A DNA stretch of 64,000 nt, taken from the NCBI RefSeq assembly GCF_000428845.1, contig NZ_AUAS01000014.1, forward strand, positions 62,001 through 126,000, in the 5' to 3' direction. The position numbers and the translations under genes are program-made. Below the pieces are notes generated by a model. It made no database searches, was not told the origin of the DNA, and saw only the letters and a program-made list of their open reading frames with translations. The stretch comes from Dyadobacter alkalitolerans DSM 23607. GTDB lineage: Bacteria > Bacteroidota > Bacteroidia > Cytophagales > Spirosomataceae. This document shows positions 33,576-42,602 of the stretch, in pieces; the first letter of the stretch is position 1; the number at the start of each line of letters is the position of its first letter.

Positions 33576-34424
33576 TTACTCAACGACAGCTGAAACGCAA
33601 ATGTAAGTTGGGATAATTCCGGTGGCCCTTATACGGACTTCGGCATCTTCCGCTTGCGTATTGCCAGTGAGGACCAGGGCAGTGTCTAAACCAAATTTAT
33701 TACCACCCAAAATATCCGTATGCAATGTATCGCCCACCATCAGAATGTTCTGCTTGCTGACATTCGGGTAATTCTTAATATGCTGGTAAGCAAAAATAAA
33801 CATCTGAGGATCAGGCTTCCCGAAGCGGATGAATTGCCGGCCAATGGTGTCCTCAATCATTTTAGCCAAGGCGCCAACAGCGATAGATAAGCGGCTTTTT
33901 GAAGCAGGGTAAGTCTTGTCCGTATTGGCTACAATCACGGGAATGTTGCGTTTCCGAAGCAAATTTAATGTTTTGGTTAAATCTGTATTCCAGTCGAAAC
34001 CTTCATCGTCCAGGAAAACCAAGGCATTCACATCTTGCACAGCATTGAGATCCAATTCTCTGATTGACAGGGTTTTCAGGTCTGTTGATCCTATGTAATG
34101 AGCGGAGTTGTCCGTTCCCAAATACGCTACCACTCCCTTTCTTACCTTCAATTCAAGATATTCTCTCGCCAACATTCCCGAAGAAATGATACGGTCGGGC
34201 GTAACGTCGTCAATGCCCAGTTTAACATAGGATTCCGCCAGCTGCTCAGGGCTCCGCGATGCGTCATTGGTAACCACATAAAAGTCCTTACCCGTCTCGC
34301 GCAGGTAAGCAAATGTGTTCTCAATGCCCGGAATAAGGCCATTATAAGTTTTAAGAACGCCAAAAGCATCAAAGAAAATTACTTCATATTTTGAGATTAC
34401 AGACTTAAAATTGTCAAGGATCAT
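33576..34424 (-). CDS. HAD-IIA family phosphatase (NagD-like)
   Basis: 282 aa. It shows the HAD motifs: FFDAFGVLKTYNG (motif I, with the first Asp retained and the usual DxDG replaced by DAFG), YVVTNDASRS (motif II), and KPDPQMF with MVGDTLHTDILGGNKFG (motifs III and IV). The C2 cap between them is that of NagD-type sugar or nucleotide phosphatases. The substrate is unknown. It precedes yifB on the same strand and follows an APH-like gene. Confidence 0.88.
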   Translation of the reverse strand: MILDNFKSVISKYEVIFFDAFGVLKTYNGLIPGIENTFAYLRETGKDFYVVTNDASRSPEQLAESYVKLGIDDVTPDRIISSGMLAREYLELKVRKGVVAYLGTDNSAHYIGSTDLKTLSIRELDLNAVQDVNALVFLDDEGFDWNTDLTKTLNLLRKRNIPVIVANTDKTYPASKSRLSIAVGALAKMIEDTIGRQFIRFGKPDPQMFIFAYQHIKNYPNVSKQNILMVGDTLHTDILGGNKFGLDTALVLTGNTQAEDAEVRIRATGIIPTYICVSAVVE

Positions 34425-34469
34425 TCTGGTGGTGTCTTAGGAGTGAATAAATTGCGAGCGAAAATCAGG

Positions 34470-35510
34470 CTATAAATTAAGCGCTCTCAGGATTTTGTCT
34501 TCGTCAAAACCTTCGATGGAGGGGAAATAAAGTTCGTATGCTTCCTTTTGTAATTTCGTGCAATAGGACCTGTGGAAGAAATATTTACCATATTTAATCA
34601 CATAATTTAGAATGAAAAAGCGGTATGCTTCTTTCATAAACCGCACTTCATTGACCGTCAGTGGGTAAACCTGGTGGTATTCTTTCAAAAAAATCATAAA
34701 ACGGTCCTCCATCAATGGCCCCAGGAGATAACTGAAAACCGTCCTGTCGCCCACATTGGAACAAACCCGGGCAAAAAAGTAAAAGTCCATGATCCTGGAA
34801 GAAACGCGGAACCAGTCGTAATCCCATCGCGAATAGAGCTTCAAATCATCGGTTACTGAAAAGTTGCCAATATTCCAGTCGACAAAAACGGGCATTTTAT
34901 CAAATGAGCTGACGTTCAGGCGCTGGATATTTTTCATAAAAATATCGCATTGCTTGCGCAGGAGCTGGATATAGCCGCGATGTTCATACTGACCGGTGTC
35001 TGTATCCAAAATTTCCAGCAAATGCTGAATGTCCGTGCGCAGGTTTTTTGAGGACTTTGGCGTTGATTTTCCTGCCCTCAAACAGGCAAGGTGAAATCTG
35101 GCCGTTTCGTTTCCCAACTTCTTGATCTGCTCTTCATTAAGCCTTTTAGGAAGCCGGTTCATGGCTCGGATCGGGTTGTAAAAGACCACCCAGGTATCGA
35201 CAAAATCTTCCTGATAGCGGTAAGTATAAACCTGGTTATTTTTCACAAGTGACCGCGCGAGCACATTCTCAAACGGATAAAGCAAATTATTGGCAAGCGC
35301 CTGAATGATCCTATGGTCTTCTTTGAAATGCTCATATTTGCCAAAATAGGACAGTTTGGCAACAACAATATCGTCGTTATCAAGCGTCACACGAAAGACG
35401 TGATTCGTTGACACTTTGGCACTTATATCTTCAACAAACTTAACTCCAATCGAATTATCAAACCCTGCCCAGGCCTTCCGGATAATTTCAGGATAATCTT
35501 TTAAACGCAT
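34470..35510 (-). CDS. Aminoglycoside phosphotransferase-like (kinase-fold) protein
   Basis: 346 aa. The C-terminal half has PVFVDWNIGNFSVTDD followed by RWDYDWFRVSSRIMDFYFFAR, which aligns with the catalytic loop and metal-binding Asp of APH/choline-kinase folds (HxDxxxxN, then DxD). The first His is replaced by Val here (VDWNIGN), so activity is uncertain. The N-lobe Lys could be that of VAKLSYFGKYE. No resistance role is implied; the family includes many kinases of small metabolites. It is the first gene of a minus-strand unit with the HAD phosphatase (45-bp gap). Confidence 0.7.
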   Translation of the reverse strand: MRLKDYPEIIRKAWAGFDNSIGVKFVEDISAKVSTNHVFRVTLDNDDIVVAKLSYFGKYEHFKEDHRIIQALANNLLYPFENVLARSLVKNNQVYTYRYQEDFVDTWVVFYNPIRAMNRLPKRLNEEQIKKLGNETARFHLACLRAGKSTPKSSKNLRTDIQHLLEILDTDTGQYEHRGYIQLLRKQCDIFMKNIQRLNVSSFDKMPVFVDWNIGNFSVTDDLKLYSRWDYDWFRVSSRIMDFYFFARVCSNVGDRTVFSYLLGPLMEDRFMIFLKEYHQVYPLTVNEVRFMKEAYRFFILNYVIKYGKYFFHRSYCTKLQKEAYELYFPSIEGFDEDKILRALNL

Positions 35511-35632
35511 TTATTCTATTATTTGGGCATTGCAAAATGTTGATGCTATGCTCTTTAAGAGCTCAATTCAATGTCAAAGTTAGCAACTTCGGGGGAGCGG
35601 ACACGAGGCATATATCGAAACTTTGAATAATT

Positions 35633-36634
35633 TTGCAGGTCAATTTTACCGTATACATTTTGTTCTTCTACTTCTCCCGTTTCCTGGTCCGACTAGCGCT
35701 GCCGATTTATTTAAAAAAGCTTTGTGTAACAGGCTTCGAAAAGCTGCATAAGGGGCCGTTGCTCATTGCATCCAATCATTCCGGCTCTTTTTTCGACGCT
35801 GTTGTGATCGGTTCAATTTTGCGTCACCCCATTCATACCCTGACGCGCGGTGATGTTTTCAAGAAAAAGGCGGCAGCATTCTGGCTCAGGCAAATCAAAC
35901 TTATTCCAGTGTTCAGGGGCTCAGAAGGTCGGCAGCATGTGAAAAACCATGACGTTACCGTGCAGGAAGGTCATGATGCGATGAAAGGAGGCGGTGCGGT
36001 GGTTGTCTTTTCAGAAGGAATCTGTGTCAATGAATGGAATTTGCGTCCGTTGGGAAAAGGTACAGCGAGAATGGCTTACCAAACCTGGTATGGCGATGAT
36101 CCGCTTAAAAATATGGGTGTTGTACCAACAGGTGTAAACTACGAACACTTTCGTGGGCCTGGAAAACGGGTCTCTCTGCGCTTTGGAGACGCTATTTTGA
36201 TTAATGACATCGCAACAGACCCTCAGGAGTACGAAAAATGGCTGCGGGAATTTAACGATATCCTGGAACGGAAAATGAGTAGGGAAGTTTGGTCGATCCC
36301 AGCCGACATTTCAAAAGCGGAACGTACACAGCGATTGAATGCATTATTCGGCGATTGTCCGCTTCCACCTAATGGTAATGCGATTCAGAAAGCCATCGGA
36401 TGGTTCGGGCGCGCAATTCATCGCCCTTTATATCATTTTTTTGAAAGGAAAACTGCCAAGTTAACCGCTAGGTCGGTGTTTTATGACTCGGTTCTGTTTG
36501 GTTTGTTAATGTATTTGTATCCAGCGATTGTGGTTTTGCTTTCGCTGATCACAGGATTAATTGCAGGTTGGCCAGCAGCATTGGCATTGTTTTTCCTGCT
36601 GCCGATACTAGCCTGGTTTGCAGCCAGATACTAA
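35633..36634 (+). CDS. PlsC-family 1-acylglycerol-3-phosphate acyltransferase-like protein
   Basis: 333 aa. The acyltransferase block is clear: IASNHSGSFFDAVVIG (the NHx4D motif), VFRGSEG, and VVFSEGICVNEWNLRPLGKG. Two hydrophobic segments at the C-terminus (VLFGLLMYLYPAIVVLLSLITGLIAGW and beyond) anchor it. It probably acylates a glycerolipid or lipid A-like acceptor at the inner membrane. The only start that keeps the N-terminal helix is a TTG at 35633; a stop lies three codons upstream and no ATG follows until the middle of the domain, so the start is unusual. Confidence 0.85.
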   Translation: MQVNFTVYILFFYFSRFLVRLALPIYLKKLCVTGFEKLHKGPLLIASNHSGSFFDAVVIGSILRHPIHTLTRGDVFKKKAAAFWLRQIKLIPVFRGSEGRQHVKNHDVTVQEGHDAMKGGGAVVVFSEGICVNEWNLRPLGKGTARMAYQTWYGDDPLKNMGVVPTGVNYEHFRGPGKRVSLRFGDAILINDIATDPQEYEKWLREFNDILERKMSREVWSIPADISKAERTQRLNALFGDCPLPPNGNAIQKAIGWFGRAIHRPLYHFFERKTAKLTARSVFYDSVLFGLLMYLYPAIVVLLSLITGLIAGWPAALALFFLLPILAWFAARY

Positions 36635-36662
36635 ACTTTCCAAGTTTATAAACATGGAAAGT
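36635..36662. terminator. Near-perfect palindrome in a convergent gap
   Basis: ACTTTCCA (36635-36642) and TGGAAAGT (36655-36662) flank an inner GTTTATAAAC palindrome; the whole 28-bp element has a single mismatched pair. It lies directly after the acyltransferase stop and before the convergent VOC gene, so a bidirectional terminator is the simplest reading, though T tracts are short. Confidence 0.6.
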
Positions 36663-36676
36663 CTATGGCATGTCGG

Positions 36677-37732
36677 TCAATCCTTCACCCGGCTCAAACC
36701 CATCAGTTTCAGCATCCAATCTGGTAACGGTTTTTGATGTTTTCTCTTCTGAATGTCCAGGAACCAGCCTATTTTCTTCAAAATGGGCAATTTATGCGTT
36801 TCCACCAATTCAATCAATGTGCCGTCCGGATCTTCCAGGTAGGCGAAGCGACCCGCAGCCGATTCCATACCGAATGATCTTTCGCTGTCGATGGTGAATG
36901 GATATCCTTGTGATTGCAGTTTGGATTTTAATGTATCCATATCAATTGTATCAAAGCACAAATGGATAAAGCCGCAATCACCCCAGAACCGGTTTTCGAA
37001 GATTATCTTAGGCGTACGGTCCAGCGCCTGAACAAGTTCGATCTGAACGTTACCCAGCAAACGGCTGAATGCACCGTGCGGCGTAAACTTTTTTCTTAAT
37101 AACACCCTTCTGAAACGCTGTCCCTTAACCGATGCAGGAATGTCTTCAAAAACACCCGTTTCATCATAAACAACTTCCAGCGGTTGAAGTAAATTTTTAT
37201 AAAAAACGAGCGATTGATCCATGTCAGAAACGCCCACAACAACGCCGGAAACGCCACCAACTGGTTTTTCGGTTTTTTGAAACCACGTTTCGTCGCTTGT
37301 AATCTGAAATGTATTTCCATAAGGATCATTCGCCCAGAATCCCTGTCCTTCCGGCAGCGAAACCAATGGACCCGCATTCTCTTTGGATTGGCTTTTTAAC
37401 CATTCATGTGCTTTTTTAACATCGGGCGCCTTAAAACGAATGGCATTGATGCCGAGATCTCCGATTTCAATCTTGAAATTCGCAGGCTGCGACTTTCTGC
37501 TCGTAAATGACCAGATTTCCAGTCCGCCTCCACCAGCCAGGTTAATAGCCAAAACGGCATGTCTTTGATGCACTTCTCCGCCCGTATAAGGCGTCATCAG
37601 CGGCGCTTCGGCCTTTTCATCAAACACCGGCACATCAAAACAAAGCATCTTACGATACCATTTCCATGCGTCCGGCACATTCTGAACACCAATTCCTACC
37701 TGTTGAATCCCTGAAATCAGCGGAGTACTCAT
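36677..37732 (-). CDS. Two-domain VOC (glyoxalase/dioxygenase superfamily) protein
   Basis: 351 aa with two VOC modules. The first begins GIQQVGIGVQNVPDAWKWYRKMLCFD and ends FWANDPYGNTFQIT; the second begins GVSGVVVGVSDMDQSLVFYKNLL and ends FAYLEDPDGTLIELVETHKL. Metal ligands of the family would be the His/Glu positions on these strands (HLCFDTID, LIELVE). The substrate cannot be read; extradiol dioxygenase and glyoxalase members both have this layout. It is monocistronic. Confidence 0.85.
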   Translation of the reverse strand: MSTPLISGIQQVGIGVQNVPDAWKWYRKMLCFDVPVFDEKAEAPLMTPYTGGEVHQRHAVLAINLAGGGGLEIWSFTSRKSQPANFKIEIGDLGINAIRFKAPDVKKAHEWLKSQSKENAGPLVSLPEGQGFWANDPYGNTFQITSDETWFQKTEKPVGGVSGVVVGVSDMDQSLVFYKNLLQPLEVVYDETGVFEDIPASVKGQRFRRVLLRKKFTPHGAFSRLLGNVQIELVQALDRTPKIIFENRFWGDCGFIHLCFDTIDMDTLKSKLQSQGYPFTIDSERSFGMESAAGRFAYLEDPDGTLIELVETHKLPILKKIGWFLDIQKRKHQKPLPDWMLKLMGLSRVKD

Positions 37733-37780
37733 TCGTTGAAAATTATGATTAGTTAAAGGCTTGATATTTCAATTCCGGGG

Positions 37781-37894
37781 TTAAGCGGACGACAATTTTA
37801 CAAAATAAAACGCAAACCAGGCAGCGGTAAGCGCAATTGAGATGAAAATGTGGAGTGTGGAAAAATTTTCTTGGGATACAGAACCTGATTGCAT
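37781..37894 (-). CDS. Possible 37-aa single-pass membrane protein
   Basis: A short frame (MQSGSVSQENF..., ending VKLSSA) with one hydrophobic helix, IFISIALTAAWFAFYFV. It lies in the 295-bp gap between the VOC gene and aroB, pointing toward the VOC gene's upstream side. A hydrophilic N-terminus and a single helix of normal length make it plausible, but nothing else supports it. Confidence 0.4.
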   Translation of the reverse strand: MQSGSVSQENFSTLHIFISIALTAAWFAFYFVKLSSA

Positions 37895-38027
37895 ATTTGG
37901 TAAACATAATAATTCATATCTTTAAATTAGATTTCCAGAATATTATTTCTAAAAACCTGGATATCAACGCATCCATTATGGTGCCTTCGTCGTATGTGTT
38001 ACGAGCGCTGTCTCACAAAATAGTAGA

Positions 38028-39062
38028 ATGAACGATTCCGTAGTCATTGCCCCAGTTAGTGAAAGTTTAAGTGAATTTTTGAGTTCGTCTGAGTATTCCA
38101 AAGTTTTTGTAATTGCGGATAACAATACGAAGAAGCATTGTTACCCATATTTTAAGGCGGTTTTACCGGTGCATAGCATTGTAAATGTGCCCAGCGGAGA
38201 GTCGAATAAATTGTTGTCGACCTGTGAAAAAATATGGGACGCAATGACAAAAGAAGCTTTGGACAGGCATGCTTTGGTGATCAATGTGGGCGGCGGAGTG
38301 ATTGGGGATATGGGTGGTTTTTGTGCGGCAGTTTACAAACGTGGAATAGATTTTATACAGGTGCCGACGACTTTGCTTTCGCAGGTCGATGCGAGTGTCG
38401 GAGGTAAATTGGGGATTGATTTTCAGGGTTTTAAAAATCACTTAGGTGTTTTTACACTGCCTCGAAAAGTGCTGATAGACCCTGTTTTTTTGAAAACCTT
38501 ACCGGAAAGGGAAATCAGGTCCGGGTTTGCAGAAATTATCAAGCATTGCCTGATTGCAGATGCAGCGAAATGGGAGGAAATCAGGTCAAAGGATTTTGAA
38601 GAACAAAACTGGACAGATCTGATCGCACATTCTGTAAAGATTAAGCAGTCAGTTGTAGATGAGGACCCTACGGAGAAGGGTTTGCGCAAAATATTGAATT
38701 TCGGACACACGCTCGGGCATGCAGTAGAGACTTATTTTCTTAACAAACCTGCAAACCAGAGGTTGTATCACGGAGAAGCGATTGCAGTGGGAATGATCAT
38801 GGAAAGTTATCTTTCCTTTTCACGAAAAATGATTGACCAGCAGACGCTTACAAATATTGAAGAGTTTCTTTTTGCTACTTATGGCAAAGTGGACATTAAG
38901 GCAGAAGACGTTGAAGAAATCATAAACCTGACCCGTCAGGATAAGAAAAATAAAGGAAAAGAAGTGCGGTTTTCATTGCTAAGGGGAGCAGGGCAATGTG
39001 CGTTTGATATAGTGGTTTCTGCTTCTGAAATGCGTAAATCAATAGCTTATTATTTGGGATAA
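38028..39062 (+). CDS. aroB: 3-dehydroquinate synthase
   Basis: 344 aa. It converts DAHP to 3-dehydroquinate in the shikimate pathway using NAD and a divalent metal. Signatures: NVGGGVIGDMGGFCAAVYKRGIDFIQVPTTLLSQVDASVGGK, then RSGFAEIIKHCLI and the metal His residues in LNFGHTLGHAVE and LYHGEAIAVGM. No other shikimate gene is adjacent. A DUF4136 lipoprotein follows 90 bp later. Confidence 0.97.
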   Translation: MNDSVVIAPVSESLSEFLSSSEYSKVFVIADNNTKKHCYPYFKAVLPVHSIVNVPSGESNKLLSTCEKIWDAMTKEALDRHALVINVGGGVIGDMGGFCAAVYKRGIDFIQVPTTLLSQVDASVGGKLGIDFQGFKNHLGVFTLPRKVLIDPVFLKTLPEREIRSGFAEIIKHCLIADAAKWEEIRSKDFEEQNWTDLIAHSVKIKQSVVDEDPTEKGLRKILNFGHTLGHAVETYFLNKPANQRLYHGEAIAVGMIMESYLSFSRKMIDQQTLTNIEEFLFATYGKVDIKAEDVEEIINLTRQDKKNKGKEVRFSLLRGAGQCAFDIVVSASEMRKSIAYYLG

Positions 39063-39152
39063 TTTTTTAAAATACCTGGCATAAGCTGTTGGTTTTGATG
39101 GATTTGTATAAATACATGCTTGATACATATTTTCATAAACCTGACAAATTAA

Positions 39153-39728
39153 ATGCTTATGCTAAGGTCAATTTTTACTTATGCCGCTTTACTCCTAGTC
39201 ATCATTATAGCGGGCTGTTCCAGTGGTCGGAAAGTTTTTGTGGAGCATGATTACAGCTACGAGACCAACTTCAAGGATTATTCTTCCTATACTTTCCTGG
39301 AATGCGAACGCGACACCAACAATCTCTGCACAGAGATTTATGAAGCGATCCGTCGTCAAATGCAAGTGAGAGGCTACAAGCTCACAGCAGAAAAGCCCAC
39401 ACTACTAGTTAATTACGGTATTTTTTATGATAACCTGCGTTATCAGGGTTATATGCAGCCAGTTATCAAAAACTGGGTCGATACAGAAAACGACGGCTTC
39501 CGTTACGAACCGATTAAATACGCATTGGATAAAGGAACACTTATCGTTTCACTGATCGACGCCGAAAGTGACCAGGTCGTATGGAGAGGCTATGCATCCG
39601 GGATTTTCAAAGGCGTAGAAACCTCAAATAACCATTACAGAAGCGTTGTAAGAAGGATTTTTGACCAATATCCACTCTTTGCAAAGGGCTATGACCCGAG
39701 ACGTTATAGCGAGGCAGTAGGGCGGTAA
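39153..39728 (+). CDS. DUF4136-type lipoprotein
   Basis: 191 aa. The signal peptide ends in a lipobox (IIAGC, Cys about 22). The mature protein matches the DUF4136 plan: DYSYETNFKDYSSYTFLE near the N-terminus, a central PTLLVNYGIF, and GTLIVSLIDAESDQVVWRGYASG toward the end. The family is widespread in Bacteroidota envelopes and its function is unknown. A REP-like repeat begins 9 bases after the stop. Confidence 0.88.
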   Translation: MLMLRSIFTYAALLLVIIIAGCSSGRKVFVEHDYSYETNFKDYSSYTFLECERDTNNLCTEIYEAIRRQMQVRGYKLTAEKPTLLVNYGIFYDNLRYQGYMQPVIKNWVDTENDGFRYEPIKYALDKGTLIVSLIDAESDQVVWRGYASGIFKGVETSNNHYRSVVRRIFDQYPLFAKGYDPRRYSEAVGR

Positions 39729-39736
39729 ACCTACAT

Positions 39737-39803
39737 TGTCACACTGAGCGGAGTCGAAGTGCTTGCACGACGTACCAGCACTTCGACTCCGCTCAGGCTG
39801 ACA
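39737..39803. repeat. REP-like inverted repeat (copy 2)
   Basis: Arms of 27 bases (39737-39763 and 39777-39803) pair with two mismatches around a 13-base loop. The core CTGAGCGGAGTCGAAGTGCT is shared with the copies at 24777 and 62284. It lies in a convergent gap between the DUF4136 gene and mraY. Confidence 0.93.
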
Positions 39804-39817
39804 GGGGCATCAACAAC

Positions 39818-41032
39818 CTACCGCAACTTCAAAGTTGCCAGCGTCAAAATCGCCAAAATAATTCCAACAATCCAGAACCTGGTTACAATTTTCGATTCGT
39901 GGATGCCTTTTTTCTGGTAATGGTGGTGCAGAGGCGACATTAATAGCACCCTTCGGCCTTCGCCGTATTTTCGTTTAGTCCACTTGAAATAGCTGACTTG
40001 AACGATTACGGACAGGTTTTCGGCGATGAAAATTCCGCACATGAAAGGGATAAGCCATTCTTTGCGGATTGCTAATGCTATGACGGCGATAACTCCACCG
40101 AGCATCAAGCTTCCGGTGTCGCCCATGAAAACCTGGGCGGGATAAGCATTATACCAGAGGAACCCGACGCAGGCGCCTATAAATGCGGCGCAAAAGATCA
40201 CCAGCTCACCTGAATTTGGGATATACATGATGTTCAGATATTGCGAGAACTTTGTATTTCCGGATAAATAGGCCAGAACGCCCAGCGTAAGCGCAATGAT
40301 CCCCGAAACACCTGCGGCTAAACCGTCGATTCCGTCGGTAATGTTGGCTCCGTTGGAAACGGCGGTGATGATGAAAATAGCGATGATCGTGTAAATAACC
40401 CAAGTATATTCTTCTGGTAACCAGCCAAATAGTAGGGCTTTATAGTCAAATTCGTTGTTTTTGATAAATGGGATTGTCGTTACTGTCGGGTGGATAATGT
40501 CGCGGTAACGCTGGATTTCGCCCAGATTGGAGCTTAGCAACGGTTGCTCGTAAATCCTGATTCTGACATTGTCATTAAAAGAAAGCGTCAGACCCACAAT
40601 CACGCCTAATCCAACCTGCCCTACAATCTTAAATCGCCCGTGAAGGCCATCTTTGTTGTTTTTGAATTTTTTCAGATAATCATCCACAAACCCGATCATT
40701 CCGGTCCAGAGCGCAGTAATGATGAGCAGGACAATATAAACGTTGGTCAGTTTTGCGAACAGCAGTACTGGAATGAGCAAAGAGGCGAGAATAATAAACC
40801 CACCCATAGTCGGAGTTCCTGCTTTTTCCATCTGACCGGCCAATCCCAAATCCCGGATAGTCTCGCCCATTTGCTTCTTTCTCAGAAAGTTAATGATGGT
40901 TTTTCCATAAGTGGCGGCGATGAAAAGGGATAAAACCGTGGCTCCCAGTGCCCTGAATGAAATATATTGGAAAACACCGGCTCCCGGGATATTGAAGTGC
41001 TTGTCGAGATAATCGAATAAGTAATAGAGCAT
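39818..41032 (-). CDS. mraY: Phospho-N-acetylmuramoyl-pentapeptide transferase
   Basis: 404 aa from the ATG at 41032 (MLYYLFDYLD); the frame runs back to 41095. It transfers phospho-MurNAc-pentapeptide to undecaprenyl phosphate, forming lipid I. Typical loops are present: GTPTMGGFIIL, GFVDDYLKKFKNNKDGLHGRFK (the DD pair), ITDGIDGLAAG, and FMGDTGSLMLGG. About ten membrane segments. It is the last gene of the local dcw operon, ending 14 bases from a REP-like repeat. Confidence 0.97.
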   Translation of the reverse strand: MLYYLFDYLDKHFNIPGAGVFQYISFRALGATVLSLFIAATYGKTIINFLRKKQMGETIRDLGLAGQMEKAGTPTMGGFIILASLLIPVLLFAKLTNVYIVLLIITALWTGMIGFVDDYLKKFKNNKDGLHGRFKIVGQVGLGVIVGLTLSFNDNVRIRIYEQPLLSSNLGEIQRYRDIIHPTVTTIPFIKNNEFDYKALLFGWLPEEYTWVIYTIIAIFIITAVSNGANITDGIDGLAAGVSGIIALTLGVLAYLSGNTKFSQYLNIMYIPNSGELVIFCAAFIGACVGFLWYNAYPAQVFMGDTGSLMLGGVIAVIALAIRKEWLIPFMCGIFIAENLSVIVQVSYFKWTKRKYGEGRRVLLMSPLHHHYQKKGIHESKIVTRFWIVGIILAILTLATLKLR

Positions 41033-41116
41033 GAATAATGTATTGGGGATGACTTTGCAAAGTTGGTTCTTTTCAAAGACTACGCAAAAAGGCAAATGTG
41101 ATTTTTAGCACCGATA

Positions 41117-42595
41117 TCAGGAATAACGTTTGGCAAAAGCTTCCAGCAAAACCTCCTTATCATCGAAATGATGCTTAACGCCTTTGATTTCCTGATAATT
41201 TTCATGGCCTTTCCCGGCAATTAAAATAATGTCTTCCGGATTCGCCTCTTCAAAAGCCCTGTGAATTGCCTCGTACCGATCCTCAATAACCGATGTTTTT
41301 TTGTAGTCCAATGGCGGAACACCTTTTCGCATTTGTTCCAGAATATCCATAGGCTCTTCGTAGCGCGGGTTATCCGATGTTAAAATGACCCGGTTGCTCA
41401 GTTTACAAGCAATAGCAGCCATTTTGGGCCGTTTTTCCGCATCCCGGTTTCCCCCACAGCCTACAACCGTAATTACTTTCTCATTTCCGCTCCGCAAATG
41501 ATTGATGGTTTCCAGCACATTTTCCAAAGCATCCGGCGTATGCGCATAATCTACAATTCCGACAATGTTATGAGCAGAATGAAACTGCTCAAAACGCCCG
41601 GGAGGGCTTTTCAGGTTCGAAAGTTCGGTCAGGACAGATTCTGGTTTCTCACCCAACAGAACGGACGCGCCATAAACAGAAAGCAAATTATAAGCATTAA
41701 ACCGGCCAATTACCCGAAACCAGACTTCCTGATTATTGACCTCCATATGCATGCCCGCCAGCGTATCAGAAATAATTTTCCCTTTAAAACTGGCAAGCGT
41801 CTGTAAAGAATAGGTTTCGACTTTCGCTTTTGTGTTCTGGACCATGACGGCGCCGCGGCGATCGTCGACATTCACGAGCGCAAAGGCAGTTTTAGGAAGC
41901 TGGTCGAAGAATCCTTTTTTTGCTTTGATATAATTGTCAAACGTCTTGTGAAAGTCGAGGTGATCGTGGGTGATGTTGGTGAAAATGCCTCCTGCGAAAT
42001 GCAAACCCGTAATTCTGTGTTGTGCAACAGCATGAGAGCTTACCTCCATAAAAACGTGGCTGCATTTGTTTTTCTGCATTTGAGCAAGCAAATCGTTCAG
42101 CGCAACAGCATCGGGGGTCGTGTGTGTAGAAGGGATAACTTCATCCTCGATCTGGTTCTGAACCGTAGAAATCAGGCCGCAGCGATAGCCGAGTGCCCTG
42201 AAAAGCTGGAAGAGAAATGTAGCAACCGATGTTTTACCATTTGTGCCCGTAACACCCACCAATGTGACCTTTTGAGAAGGATGGTCATAAAATGCAGCGG
42301 CAATAAGCCCCATCGCTTCCGCCGAATCCGGAACCTGAATGTAAGTAACATTGTCACTGATTTTTTCAGGAAGTTCTTCACAAAGGATAGCAGTTGCTCC
42401 AAGCTCCGTTGCAGTGCCAATGTACTGATGACCATCCGTTTGCGTTCCCCTGAGCGCTACGAACAGGCTTCCGGGCATAACCCTTCGGGAATCCAGAATG
42501 ATGCTTTTAATTATTACTATATCAGAGCCGGTAACATTAGCGCCGACCACGCCGATCAGGATATCGCTTAAAATTTTTTCTGGGGTGCTCTCCAT
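41117..42595 (-). CDS. murE: UDP-MurNAc-L-alanyl-D-glutamate:2,6-diaminopimelate ligase
   Basis: 492 aa. It adds the third stem-peptide residue in the cytoplasm. Mur-ligase motifs: ATP-binding GVTGTNGKTSVATF, MEVSSHAV, FTNITHDHLDFHKTFDNY with the carbamylated-Lys region YIKAKKGFF, and the specificity motif DNPR (residues 408-411) for meso-DAP. It lies between ftsI and mraY with small gaps. Confidence 0.97.
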   Translation of the reverse strand: MESTPEKILSDILIGVVGANVTGSDIVIIKSIILDSRRVMPGSLFVALRGTQTDGHQYIGTATELGATAILCEELPEKISDNVTYIQVPDSAEAMGLIAAAFYDHPSQKVTLVGVTGTNGKTSVATFLFQLFRALGYRCGLISTVQNQIEDEVIPSTHTTPDAVALNDLLAQMQKNKCSHVFMEVSSHAVAQHRITGLHFAGGIFTNITHDHLDFHKTFDNYIKAKKGFFDQLPKTAFALVNVDDRRGAVMVQNTKAKVETYSLQTLASFKGKIISDTLAGMHMEVNNQEVWFRVIGRFNAYNLLSVYGASVLLGEKPESVLTELSNLKSPPGRFEQFHSAHNIVGIVDYAHTPDALENVLETINHLRSGNEKVITVVGCGGNRDAEKRPKMAAIACKLSNRVILTSDNPRYEEPMDILEQMRKGVPPLDYKKTSVIEDRYEAIHRAFEEANPEDIILIAGKGHENYQEIKGVKHHFDDKEVLLEAFAKRYS

Positions 42596-42602
42596 GAAGG
42601 AA

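Noticed and set aside
34470..35510. Antibiotic-resistance phosphotransferase
   Set aside because: The fold is similar but the catalytic loop is altered and the context is not a resistance locus.
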